From the NCBI GenBank assembly GCA_034002905.1, contig JAVEZQ010000010.1, positions 3,728 to 67,727 on the forward strand: a stretch of 64,000 nt of DNA, given 5' to 3'. This stretch comes from UBA8914 sp034002905. GTDB lineage: Bacteria > Pseudomonadota > Alphaproteobacteria > UBA9219. Position numbers and translations under genes: made by a program. The notes under the pieces were generated by a model, which was not told where the DNA came from, did no database searches, and saw only the letters and a program-made list of their open reading frames with translations. This document shows, one piece after another, positions 33,833-42,416 of the stretch (the stretch's first letter is position 1; each line of letters starts with the position of its first letter).

Positions 33833-34746
33833 AACCCGAGGATTTTGATCTTTTTTCGACTCTGGTTAAGCAACGGTCTGGTCTGGTCCTGACAAAAGAC
33901 AAGGCTTATTTGTTGGAATCGCGCCTGACGCCTGTTGCACGAAAATGGAATTTGAAAACCATTGAAGAATTGGCACAGGCAGTCCGTACAAAGCGTGAAG
34001 AGCAAGTTCTGCACGATATCACCGAAGCGATGACGACCAACGAGTCCTTCTTTTTCCGGGATTCAAAACCTTTTGATCAGTTTAGAAAGGTTTTGTTGCC
34101 TGAGCTTCTGCGCACGCGTGATTCAAAGAAACAGTTTCGGATATGGTCAGCAGCTGCTTCAAGCGGACAGGAAGCCTATTCTTTGGCTATGATCTGCAGG
34201 GAAGAAGCTGCGCGCCTTCAGGGATGGAAAGTTGACATTCTTGGCACAGACCTTTCCAATGAAATGATTGAACGGGCCAAGAGCGGGATTTATTCCCAGT
34301 TTGAAGTGCAGCGCGGATTACCCATTTCCTTGTTGATGAAGTACTTTTCCCAAATCGGGACGGATAAGTGGCAGCTTAATGAAACGATCCGTTCGATGGT
34401 GCAATACAAGCCCGGGAATTTGCTCGTGGAATTCGGACCTGTTGGCACTTTTGACGTGATTTTTTGCCGCAATGTTTTGATCTATTTTGACCAACAGACA
34501 AAGGCCCGTGTTTTGGAGGCACTAAGTCATGTTATGGCTCCAGATGGAGTCCTCTTCCTTGGTGGTGCGGAAACAGTTCTAGGCGTGTCGGACAAGTTCA
34601 AGCCGCTTGATACTGAACGCGGCATGTATGTGCTTGCAAACAGGCCTGAAACAGGCATGCTCTCCAAGGGGAGCTCAGTCGTTGGTGTCGAAGTTGCTAC
34701 GCGAGTTCCTATGGCTGCGGTTGGCGGTCAGATAATGACGAGCTGA
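33829..34746 (+). CDS. cheR: Chemoreceptor methyltransferase CheR
   Basis: A 305-residue SAM-dependent methyltransferase. The N-terminal helical domain starts MKPEDFDLFSTLVKQRSGLV, followed by the catalytic-domain signatures ITEAMTTNESFFFRD, IWSAAASSGQEAYSLAM (SAM-binding) and VIFCRNVLIYFD. The start at 33829 overlaps the cheB stop; the frame is open 23 codons upstream inside cheB without CheR similarity. The last 30 residues are a flexible tail. It converges with the CoaD-CoaE fusion with a six-base gap. Confidence 0.97.
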   Translation: MKPEDFDLFSTLVKQRSGLVLTKDKAYLLESRLTPVARKWNLKTIEELAQAVRTKREEQVLHDITEAMTTNESFFFRDSKPFDQFRKVLLPELLRTRDSKKQFRIWSAAASSGQEAYSLAMICREEAARLQGWKVDILGTDLSNEMIERAKSGIYSQFEVQRGLPISLLMKYFSQIGTDKWQLNETIRSMVQYKPGNLLVEFGPVGTFDVIFCRNVLIYFDQQTKARVLEALSHVMAPDGVLFLGGAETVLGVSDKFKPLDTERGMYVLANRPETGMLSKGSSVVGVEVATRVPMAAVGGQIMTS

Positions 34747-34752
34747 GGTAAT

Positions 34753-36525
34753 TTAGCTTTTCGTTAGCGTCTTACACTCCCACGCAATATTGCTGCGAGC
34801 CTGACGGTCGTATTTGCGTTGGAAGGGTGCCGTAATATAGATGCCCGTTCTGTCCAGCCATTGCAGAAACTCGCGCCGACCTTTGCGCCAGCTCTCGTCG
34901 GTTGCCCATCCGTATTCGCGACGCATATTCTGTGCCGTTTGAATATAGTCTTTGCGGCTTTGGGCGAAGAGAAGCATATCAATGTCATGCATAATGCGTT
35001 GATCTTCGGTTTCAGGTGGGATAACGCCGTGCTTCGAGGACAAAATGATTGGGCCGCTCCGGTCCGTTAGAGAGGGGGAAATCCCCCATTTCCTCACAAA
35101 GTTATGCATAACCTCGACGCTGTCTTCTTCGTTCGTCTGGCTTTGCGCGTTATAGGCTGAATCATGAAGGAGCCATGCAAGCACGGTTGCGTCGGGATCA
35201 GCTAAATCTCGCATGGAATCCTTCAAGGGACGCAGGCCGCTCACGATATGAAACAGATTGTGTTGCAGGCGGTCATTGTCATTGTAAAACCCAACCACTT
35301 CTTTATAAGCTTCGGCCGGGTTATAGGCTTGTACTTGTTTCAGGAAGGCCGTAATGCGCAACTCGCCAAAAAGGTCGACCGTTTCAAGCATATCCTCAAA
35401 GGCTTGCTCAACCATGTCAGTAGATGTGCCATGGCACGCTTTGAAGCGGTGGAGCGTACCATAGCGCTCGGCGGTTTGCGCCTCGCGGATCATGGTTTCT
35501 TTGACAAGCGTTGTTGACGGCGATTTGAGACGACGCTCAATCTGTTCGGAGGTCAGTCCTTCAAACGTTGATAGATTATGCTTAAGGGTTTCGCGTGTTG
35601 CATCAACTAAAAGAACGTTGTTATGGCACAGAAAAAGCTTATTCGTCTCTGCCAGCATGGATCCATCAAGAAGAAATAGGCCTTTTTGGCTCATAAACAT
35701 ATCCTTGGCACGTAAAAGGAGAGTGTCATGGATAAGATCGTTGAGAACGCGCCTCTTGTGCGGTGACTCATACAGAATGCGTCCCAGCGCTTGCCGATTG
35801 ATCGACCCATCGGGCTGTTTGAGTCGAGAGCCAAAGGTTTCGGCAATTTGTTTGCGGATGTCTTGGAAAAGGGGTTCGGATTCATGGCCGATAATCCCAT
35901 TAAAAAGCCGATCGAGCTCAATATGAACGACGGGTATTCCGCGCTGTTTGCCTAATACGACAAATTGCTTGCAAAGCCATGATTTGCCCCCACCATCGAT
36001 TCCGGTGATGCCATAGAAATATTGCCCCATTTTGCGAGCTTGTACAGCGTGGATTGTAGAGAGCGGCGCTTCGTTATAGGCGTAGCCGGCATGTTCGATA
36101 AGGTTTTTGACTGATGAAGAGCTAACTCTACGGAATGCCTCTAGAGAAGGGCTGTATAAAACGGTGATTTGGCTGCTCAGTCTGTTTTGAGAAAGGCCGT
36201 AATCATCTTGTGTCAGTGCAACGGTAAAATCGTTTACATTTCGCAGGCCGCGCACAAGAAACTTAAGACCATTGCGCACCATATAGTCAACAATCATGCC
36301 GGAATAGGACGTTACGGAAACATTCTTTAAATGGCTGAGCGCACGGCGCGCCAGAAGTTCGCGTTCGGCAAGTGAAAAAATATAGGATTTGCTTTTATTC
36401 GTGCCCATCCCGACAATCAGATGAGGGAAGGTTTTTGCCATGCTTTCAATAGTCCTGACATGCCCGAGCGTAATGGCATCAAAGCTGCCCGGGAAAATGG
36501 CGGTCTTTTGAGGATAGGTCTTCAT
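34753..36525 (-). CDS. Triple fusion: phosphopantetheine adenylyltransferase + dephospho-CoA kinase + HD phosphohydrolase
   Basis: A 590-residue protein joining the last two steps of CoA synthesis and a hydrolase-like domain. Residues 8-150 are CoaD-like: PGSFDAITLGH (12-22) is the nucleotidyl-transfer motif, with LVRGLRN and the SSSSVKNLI C-terminal signature. Residues 170-385 are CoaE-like: P-loop GIDGGGKS (175-182) and PDGSINRQALGRILYESPHK. Residues 405-590 match the COG4339 predicted HD phosphohydrolases: H422, H454-D455, H499 and D516 as probable metal ligands, and the end YGWATDESWRKGRREFLQWL. The ATG at 36525 is preferred over a TTG 20 codons upstream. The order CoaD-CoaE resembles animal CoA synthase. 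The HD substrate is unknown. Confidence 0.88.
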   Translation of the reverse strand: MKTYPQKTAIFPGSFDAITLGHVRTIESMAKTFPHLIVGMGTNKSKSYIFSLAERELLARRALSHLKNVSVTSYSGMIVDYMVRNGLKFLVRGLRNVNDFTVALTQDDYGLSQNRLSSQITVLYSPSLEAFRRVSSSSVKNLIEHAGYAYNEAPLSTIHAVQARKMGQYFYGITGIDGGGKSWLCKQFVVLGKQRGIPVVHIELDRLFNGIIGHESEPLFQDIRKQIAETFGSRLKQPDGSINRQALGRILYESPHKRRVLNDLIHDTLLLRAKDMFMSQKGLFLLDGSMLAETNKLFLCHNNVLLVDATRETLKHNLSTFEGLTSEQIERRLKSPSTTLVKETMIREAQTAERYGTLHRFKACHGTSTDMVEQAFEDMLETVDLFGELRITAFLKQVQAYNPAEAYKEVVGFYNDNDRLQHNLFHIVSGLRPLKDSMRDLADPDATVLAWLLHDSAYNAQSQTNEEDSVEVMHNFVRKWGISPSLTDRSGPIILSSKHGVIPPETEDQRIMHDIDMLLFAQSRKDYIQTAQNMRREYGWATDESWRKGRREFLQWLDRTGIYITAPFQRKYDRQARSNIAWECKTLTKS

Positions 36526-36619
36526 GTGCTTGATCGATATGCCCTTTGGGGGGGAACGGCTATGATCATTGCAAAGCCAGTGCAAATCATCAATTAACTA
36601 GTATAGGCAATAATTTTGC

Positions 36620-38560
36620 TTAAGCCCTTGCCAAGATCTCTTTGACCTCGGCTTCGCTTTGGCCAAGGGCGGTGAGGGCATTGGCAACGATATGTTTGGC
36701 GTTCAGCTTGGCTTCGTCATACTGCTTGCGTTGGGTATCGTGGGGTTGGAAGAAGTCCGGCAGAGTCATGGCGCGGATCTTCAGGCCATGATCCATTGCG
36801 CCACTGTTGGCGAGATGATGTAGGACATAGCTACCGAACCCACCGATCGAACCTTCCTCAATCGTGATGATGACTTCGTGGCTCTTGGCAAGGCGTGTGA
36901 TCATCTCGACATCTAGCGGCTTGGCAAAGCGCATATCGGCAATCGTGGTGCTGAGGCCACGTGCATCCAATTCCTCGGCGGCCTTGCGGCATTCGTCCAT
37001 ACGGGTGCCGAGGCACAGCAGGGCAATCTTGGAGCCTTCCTTGACGATACGACCCTTACCAATTTCAAGCGGTGTGCCTCGTTCGGGCAGGTCAAGGCCA
37101 ATGCCATTCGCACGTGGATAGCGCAGTGCCGTTGGGCCATCATCAAAGGCGGCAGCTGTCGCGACCATGTGCATCATTTCGACTTCGTCGGATGGCGCCA
37201 TCACAACGATATCGGGCAGGCAGCCCATAAAAGCAATGTCATAGGAGCCCGCATGCGTGGCACCGTCGGCGCCAACAAGACCGGCACGGTCCAGCATTAG
37301 ACGGACGGGCAGTTTTTGTAAAACGACATCATGCATGACTTGGTCATAGGCACGCTGCATAAAGGAGGAATAGATGGCGCAGAAAGGCTTAAACCCTTCA
37401 CAAGCCAGACCAGCGGCAAAAGTTACCGCATGTTGTTCGGCAATGCCGACATCGAACAGGCGATTGCTAAAGCGATTGCCAAAGAGGTCGAGGCCTGTCC
37501 CCGCAGGCATTGCAGCAGTGATGGCGACGATCTTGTCGTCATGCTCGGCTTCCTTGATCAGGGCATCGGCAAAAACACGCGTGAAGGATGGTGGCGCGTT
37601 CTTGGGTTTGTCCTGAGCCCCCGTAACAATGTTGAACTTGGTCACGCCATGCATCTTGTCCGGCGCGCTGGTAGCTGGCGCGTAGCCATGGCCTTTTTCC
37701 GTCACGATATGGATCAAAACGGGCCCACCTTGTGGATCGTCGCGGACATTTTCCAGAACAGGGATCAAATGCTCAAAGTTATGGCCGTCAATGGGGCCGA
37801 CATAATAAAAGCCCATCTCTTCAAACAACGTCCCGCCGGTCACGAGACCACGCGCATAATGTTCGGCCTTGCGAGCCGCTTCTTTCAGCGGACGAGGGAA
37901 GATGCTGGTAAACTCTTTGCCGATATGGCGCAGCTTACGATATTCCTTGGATGACGCGATGCGCGAGAGATAAGAGCTAATCGCACCTGTCGGCGGTGCA
38001 ATCGACATGTCGTTATCGTTCAGGATGACGATAAAACGCGTATCCATTGCCCCAGCATTGTTCAGCGCTTCATAGGCCATGCCTGCGCTGATCGAGCCAT
38101 CGCCGATCACGGCGATCACGTTATTCTTTTTTTGGTTGAAGTCGCGTCCAACGGCAAAACCAAGCGCGGCGGAGATTGAAGTCGAACTGTGTCCCGCGCC
38201 AAACGGGTCGTATTCGCTTTCGCTGCGCTTTGTAAAGCCGGAGAGTCCTCCGCCTTGACGAAGTGTGCGAATCCGATCACGCCGTCCTGTCAAAATTTTA
38301 TGGGGATAGACTTGATGGCCGACATCCCAAATCAGCGTATCGTCGGGCGTGTTAAAGACGTAGTGCAGGGCGACGGTTAGTTCAACAACGCCAAGGCCTG
38401 ATCCAAAATGCCCGCCTGTGCAGGAGACGGTATCAATGACTTCGGCGCGCAACTCGTCGGCCAACTGCTGCAGTTGGTCGGCTTTCAATTTGCGCAAGGA
38501 CTGCACGTCCGGGACGGTGTCCAGCAAAGGTGTTTCCGGGCGACGGGGTGGATTGGTCAC
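36620..38560 (-). CDS. dxs: 1-deoxy-D-xylulose-5-phosphate synthase
   Basis: A 646-residue thiamine-diphosphate enzyme that condenses pyruvate and glyceraldehyde 3-phosphate, the first step of the MEP isoprenoid pathway. Signatures: VSCTGGHFGSGLGVVELTVA near the start, the ThDP motif IGDGSISAGMAYEALNNAG, VGPIDGHN, and the transketolase C-terminal parts DRAGLVGADGATHAG and IEEGSIGGFGSYV. The GTG at 38560 is chosen because GAGGAG lies six bases before it; a TTG at 38578 would add six residues. It stands alone. Confidence 0.96.
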   Translation of the reverse strand: MTNPPRRPETPLLDTVPDVQSLRKLKADQLQQLADELRAEVIDTVSCTGGHFGSGLGVVELTVALHYVFNTPDDTLIWDVGHQVYPHKILTGRRDRIRTLRQGGGLSGFTKRSESEYDPFGAGHSSTSISAALGFAVGRDFNQKKNNVIAVIGDGSISAGMAYEALNNAGAMDTRFIVILNDNDMSIAPPTGAISSYLSRIASSKEYRKLRHIGKEFTSIFPRPLKEAARKAEHYARGLVTGGTLFEEMGFYYVGPIDGHNFEHLIPVLENVRDDPQGGPVLIHIVTEKGHGYAPATSAPDKMHGVTKFNIVTGAQDKPKNAPPSFTRVFADALIKEAEHDDKIVAITAAMPAGTGLDLFGNRFSNRLFDVGIAEQHAVTFAAGLACEGFKPFCAIYSSFMQRAYDQVMHDVVLQKLPVRLMLDRAGLVGADGATHAGSYDIAFMGCLPDIVVMAPSDEVEMMHMVATAAAFDDGPTALRYPRANGIGLDLPERGTPLEIGKGRIVKEGSKIALLCLGTRMDECRKAAEELDARGLSTTIADMRFAKPLDVEMITRLAKSHEVIITIEEGSIGGFGSYVLHHLANSGAMDHGLKIRAMTLPDFFQPHDTQRKQYDEAKLNAKHIVANALTALGQSEAEVKEILARA

Positions 38561-38750
38561 GTCAAGCTCCTCAGACAAACAAAGAATATCCCAAAGGGAA
38601 AAAGAGACTCTCGGGATAGCACTTTTTTAGTGTAAAACGAAAGCATTAGCCCCGAAACGGGGGGAGATGCAAGCCATCCGTTACTTTCGCGCAACAGGTT
38701 CCCTGTATATTTGCAACGCAATATGTTGATTTTATAGAGGATCTAATGGA

Positions 38751-39359
38751 TTGAGGGCGTTAACCAAAGAGCCGATACTTATTGAGCATGTATTAGTCGC
38801 GAGCTATTATCTTTCAAAGTACGAGTTATTATTTTCCAAAATTATTGAGAAGAAGAGCGTGAGTAACTCCATGGTTAAGAAACAACGAAATTTTGAGCAG
38901 CATGATTTAGTCAAACACGATTTTGCCAACGAGATCACATTCTGCTACTGGCAAATCGGGCAATACTTGTCCTCTCACCAGATGGATGAAAAGAAATTGT
39001 CGAGCGATTCTACCTTCTGGGCAGCCATAAGGTATGCACGGATGAGCGCCCCTCGTGAGATTCGCACGCTTGGTCAACGATATATAGACCCCAAATCAAC
39101 CCAGCATTTTTTTCTTGAGGGACATCCTATGGGGGTAGGGTTTCTGGAGTGGTATGACCAGAATCCTAAATATGTCGAGAAGCTTGACAGGTTAGTTTGC
39201 ACGTTAAATGAAACCGAGTCACCACGCGAATTTCGAAAGGCATGGAATACGCTTATGGATGAAATCACGCATAAGCCCGAAGCCGTGCACTTCTCCGGCC
39301 CGACGCGCAAGCCTCGTGCGCACAGTTTGAGGTCAACACAAATTCACGCTCAGATATAA
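38751..39359 (+). CDS. Uncharacterised AT-richer orphan gene
   Basis: I do not recognise this protein of up to 202 residues. The frame starts with TTG at 38751 (GAGG about 11 bases upstream); a GTG at 38862 or an ATG at 38871 are alternatives. The sequence is soluble, rich in Phe, Tyr, His and Lys, without signal peptide or membrane segment (FANEITFCYWQIGQYLSSHQ; FWAAIRYARMSAPREIRTLG). It is AT-richer than the genes on both sides (dxs and the aminotransferase), which suggests transfer. Confidence 0.55.
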   Translation: MRALTKEPILIEHVLVASYYLSKYELLFSKIIEKKSVSNSMVKKQRNFEQHDLVKHDFANEITFCYWQIGQYLSSHQMDEKKLSSDSTFWAAIRYARMSAPREIRTLGQRYIDPKSTQHFFLEGHPMGVGFLEWYDQNPKYVEKLDRLVCTLNETESPREFRKAWNTLMDEITHKPEAVHFSGPTRKPRAHSLRSTQIHAQI

Positions 39360-39376
39360 GTGCAATGCAACCTTGA

Positions 39377-40543
39377 TCAGCCGTTTTTAAGGGAAAGAAC
39401 AACTGACGCCAGTCTCTCATAATCTCTGCGTTCGTTATAGATTTGCGCCATAAAGCGAAGCCACATGCGATTCTGCGCGATGAGGGGAACGGAGGTCATA
39501 ACTCTATGCTTCAGCCAAAGATCGTTTTGGCAAGCCTCGCGTCCTTTGTCGGTTAGCGGGTAGGGCGTGCTCTCTGGCAAGGGCACGATGACAGCGCTGC
39601 CGATCATGCTGTCGGGTGTTTCATTTTTGAATCCCCACGCGTCCTCGACGATTTTCAGTCCTTCGCGAATTAAAGCGTGATTGTGCTCGCGCACCTTCGC
39701 CTCGCCAAAGTGATCCATAAAAGCATAGGCCGCTGGTACGCTCATCCATGGCGATTGATCGTTTGTGCCTGTCCATTCGAAGCTGTCGGGGAAAGGCTTT
39801 TCGACTTCCCAAGAGAGAATGGTCGACACCAAGCCTTTTTGCTTGTCCGGCGCGGCCCAGAGAAAGCCGCAGCCGCGCGGCGCAAAATACCATTTATGCA
39901 TGTTGCCGACATACCAATCGGCGCCGATATCTTGCAGGTTGAGGGAGACGTTTCCAGGGGCCTGCGCACCATCAACAAGAGAAAGAACCCCGCGTTTGCG
40001 GCAGAGTTGCACCATTTCCTTGATGGGGAGTACCAAGGCGGTGGCTGAGGTAACATGATCGAGTAACGCTAATTTTGTGTTCTGTGTGATTGCTCGATCA
40101 AGGGCCGCAACACATTCCTCGGGACAGGGGTGAGGGAAGCTCAGAGGGATGAGGGTAACCTTGCAGCCTTGCGGTTCGACAATGCGTTTAGCCGCCATGT
40201 GAAGTGCCCCATAGACATAGGACGTCACAAGGATTTCATCACCGGGTTTAAAGGTCAAAGACCGCAAGACCGCGTTCACCCCATCCGTTGCATTTTGTAC
40301 GATGGCGACGTCTTTTCCCTCGGCACCAAAACGTTGTGCTGTTTGATGTGCGACGTCGCGCCATATTTGTCGGCCCTTTTGAAAGGAAGAGGCGTAATAC
40401 ATGTCGGGGGCGTGCTCAATCTCGCGCAAGATGTTGCATCTGGTCTCGACAACCTCTTTGGGACATGTCCCAAAACCGCCCTGATTAAGATATGCGCATC
40501 CTTTTTCAAGGAAAAAAGCGTCTTTGATATTTGGCTGGATCAT
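39377..40543 (-). CDS. Class V aminotransferase, isopenicillin-N epimerase-like
   Basis: A 388-residue PLP enzyme. It begins with FFLEKGCAYLNQGGFGTCPK, has the substrate/cofactor element NATDGVNAVLRSL, LSLVDGAQAPG with the Asp that contacts the pyridine nitrogen, and the Schiff-base Lys in VGNMHKWYFAPRGCGFLWA. The subgroup contains isopenicillin-N epimerase, cysteine lyases/desulfurases and relatives; the substrate cannot be told. It ends next to the orphan gene and starts 34 bases from tRNA-Ile2. Confidence 0.85.
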   Translation of the reverse strand: MIQPNIKDAFFLEKGCAYLNQGGFGTCPKEVVETRCNILREIEHAPDMYYASSFQKGRQIWRDVAHQTAQRFGAEGKDVAIVQNATDGVNAVLRSLTFKPGDEILVTSYVYGALHMAAKRIVEPQGCKVTLIPLSFPHPCPEECVAALDRAITQNTKLALLDHVTSATALVLPIKEMVQLCRKRGVLSLVDGAQAPGNVSLNLQDIGADWYVGNMHKWYFAPRGCGFLWAAPDKQKGLVSTILSWEVEKPFPDSFEWTGTNDQSPWMSVPAAYAFMDHFGEAKVREHNHALIREGLKIVEDAWGFKNETPDSMIGSAVIVPLPESTPYPLTDKGREACQNDLWLKHRVMTSVPLIAQNRMWLRFMAQIYNERRDYERLASVVLSLKNG

Positions 40544-40577
40544 TTTTCCCTCGTGCGTATCGGGGGCAAAGCAAGTA

Positions 40578-40654
40578 TGGTGGGCCCGGTAGGACTTGAA
40601 CCTACGACCAATCCGTTATGAGCGGACCGCTCTAACCAACTGAGCTACAGGCCC
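40578..40654 (-). tRNA. tRNA-Ile2 (anticodon CAT, lysidine type)
   Basis: A complete 77-base cloverleaf with encoded CCA. The acceptor stem GGGCCTG pairs with CGGGCCC, the D arm reads AGCTCAGTTGGTTAGAGC, the anticodon loop CTCATAA gives CAT, and the T arm GTAGGTTCAAGTCCTAC is perfect. CAT can be Met or Ile2; the GGTCG variable region and the general body match Ile2 (CAU with lysidine) better than elongator Met. Confidence 0.93.
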
Positions 40655-40968
40655 TTGCCAATGTGTGGCAGACAGTCTTGATAGACTATTTTCGAGAAAA
40701 AAGGAAACCCCTTTCTGTCTTAAAAAACGCGTCCGAGAATGGAAGCAGGGAGCGTCGAAATATCTTTACGATTCGTTAGGGATTATCATGAGATATAGAA
40801 TTTACCACCATGTTATGAGTCGGGGGACTGAAGGAATAAGGTGTTCATCTTGTTCCAAATCAAGCATCCTGAGGCAGCAACATTGCGGTGCCAGAGGCGA
40901 GGTTGGCGTTATAGTTAATGCGCTTCTGACGAACCTCACTTGATACATATCTTGTTAAGGAGATCACA
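40655..40968. other. Intergenic stretch before the small basic-protein gene
   Basis: About 310 bases. A 92-codon frame at 40665-40943 has no ribosome site and an unnatural composition, so I do not call it. The promoter of tRNA-Ile2 (leftward) and of the small gene (rightward) should lie here. Confidence 0.5.
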
Positions 40969-41070
40969 ATGCCTGTAGCAAAAAAGAAAGCCCCGGCTAA
41001 GAAAGCAGCTCCGGCCGCGAAGAAAAAAGCCCCAGCAGCCAAGAAGCCTGCTGCGAAGAAGAAGAAGTAA
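40969..41070 (+). CDS. Tiny histone-H1-like Lys/Ala/Pro protein
   Basis: A 33-codon gene with a strong ribosome site (AAGGAGA, 7 bases before the ATG) and a terminator 40 bases after its stop. The product (MPVAKKKAPAKKAAPAAKKK and more of the same) contains only Lys, Ala and Pro after MPV, a composition seen in histone H1-like nucleoid proteins and the tails of some DNA-binding proteins. DNA or RNA binding is inferred from charge. The antisense frame is Phe/Ala-rich and has no support. Confidence 0.72.
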   Translation: MPVAKKKAPAKKAAPAAKKKAPAAKKPAAKKKK

Positions 41071-41110
41071 TGGGTGCCGCGCGGTAACGCGCAGCATCGT
41101 TCTTTTAAAA

Positions 41111-41160
41111 ACCCCCGCCCCAAGGCCACGCGTTTGCAGGTCGATAAGGCGGGGGCTTTT
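41111..41160. terminator. Bidirectional terminator
   Basis: CCCCCGCC and GGCGGGGG form a stem with a 28-base loop; CTTTT follows on the plus strand and TTTTTAAAAG on the minus strand. It serves the small basic-protein gene and the convergent MFS gene. Confidence 0.75.
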
Positions 41161-41173
41161 CGTTGGAGCTCGT

Positions 41174-42388
41174 TTATTTGTGATTTTTGTAGATCAGCGC
41201 GTAGAGACTGTTGGTCGTGAAAAACTTGAACAGGAAGACGCTCAAAAGCGCTATTGCTGGGCCAGCCTGATCGGCAATCATCCCGATGATCAGGGCAGCA
41301 ACGCCCGTGACAATAGAAGAAGCAAAGGAAATAAGCGATCCCATCGTCGAGCGCTGCGCATCGGAGAAATTAATCTGCTGCAGCGTTTTATCGGCAGGGA
41401 AGCCGATAGCATAGCTCACCTGTGTTCCAAAGAGCAGAATAAAGGGCGAGAAGACATTTGCCGTCATATAGGCTGTCAAGGAAAAGACCGAACCGAAAAG
41501 ATTTGTGCCCCAAAGCGTTTTTAAAGGGCCAAATCTTTTAATTACAAGATTGGAAAACCAAAACCCAACAGCGCCGATGCTGTTTTGCGCCGTGCGATAG
41601 AGTGGCACGGCCCAACTTGGCCACACGTAATCGACAAAGCCGGGCATGATGTTATGACTGGCGGTTCCCAGCCCGTCGCGCAGGGCTGTCGCAGCGGCAT
41701 AGAGGCGCAGTTTGGGGTTCTGAGCAATCAGCTTGGCCGCTTTAAGCATGTGCCGGACAGAGCTGTCTTTCTCGACATCGATCTTGCGCCGGGGCGGCTC
41801 AATCACAAAGGCAGCGGTCAGCAGATTGAGAGAAGCGGGGATTAGGGTAAAAAGCGCCAAAAGCTTATAGGAGGCGCCCATAAAAAGAAGCGCTGTGGCG
41901 ATCAAGCCCGATATGGCGAGGCCTAATTGTTCGAGCGAGCCGATACGCCCTAAGATCTTGCTGATTTGACCTGTTTGGCGATAATGAGAGAGTGTTTCAT
42001 AGATGAGCGCATCATTATTCCCGCTCATCAATGCAGTGGCCAATCCAACGCAAAGACCACCCGCAAAAACGGCGGGGAGACCGACAGCAGGAAAGGTGAG
42101 GGCGATCACAAAACAAACGGTCGCCAGCATCTCGACAAAGGTTGCGACAAGGAGGGTTTTTCTACGCCCCCATTTGTCGGACAAGACGCCCGTCGGCACT
42201 TCAAAGAAAGCCGCCGAGATAAATAGAACCGAATTGACCGCCATCCCCAGCGTATAGGAACCGGTAATCGCGGCATACATCAGGATCGTGATGGGGTAAT
42301 AGAGGCGAAGGCTCCCTAAAAACCCATTTGCCATAACGAGTGGGATATTTCGTTTTAAATTGCGTTTGATATAGATTTTCTTGCGCAT
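41174..42388 (-). CDS. MFS transporter
   Basis: A 404-residue membrane protein with about 12 hydrophobic segments. The loop GVLSDKWGRRKTLLV is the classic MFS motif A (GxLxDxxGRRxxL) between segments 2 and 3. The start MRKKIYIKRNLKRNIPL is strongly basic. Substrate unknown; the pattern is of the drug- or metabolite-efflux type. It follows the solute-binding protein gene by about 28 bases and is probably cotranscribed with it. Confidence 0.9.
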   Translation of the reverse strand: MRKKIYIKRNLKRNIPLVMANGFLGSLRLYYPITILMYAAITGSYTLGMAVNSVLFISAAFFEVPTGVLSDKWGRRKTLLVATFVEMLATVCFVIALTFPAVGLPAVFAGGLCVGLATALMSGNNDALIYETLSHYRQTGQISKILGRIGSLEQLGLAISGLIATALLFMGASYKLLALFTLIPASLNLLTAAFVIEPPRRKIDVEKDSSVRHMLKAAKLIAQNPKLRLYAAATALRDGLGTASHNIMPGFVDYVWPSWAVPLYRTAQNSIGAVGFWFSNLVIKRFGPLKTLWGTNLFGSVFSLTAYMTANVFSPFILLFGTQVSYAIGFPADKTLQQINFSDAQRSTMGSLISFASSIVTGVAALIIGMIADQAGPAIALLSVFLFKFFTTNSLYALIYKNHK

Positions 42389-42416
42389 ATAAAAGGTTTA
42401 TCCCTAACGCTTCGAT

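Noticed and set aside
37331..37954. 207-codon plus-strand frame
   Set aside because: Antisense to dxs, whose protein motifs are complete.
40665..40943. 92-codon plus-strand frame next to tRNA-Ile2
   Set aside because: No ribosome site, unnatural composition; it ends just before the clear small basic-protein gene.
40860..41129. 89-codon Phe/Ala-rich minus-strand frame
   Set aside because: Antisense shadow of the Lys/Ala/Pro gene, which has strong start signals and a terminator.
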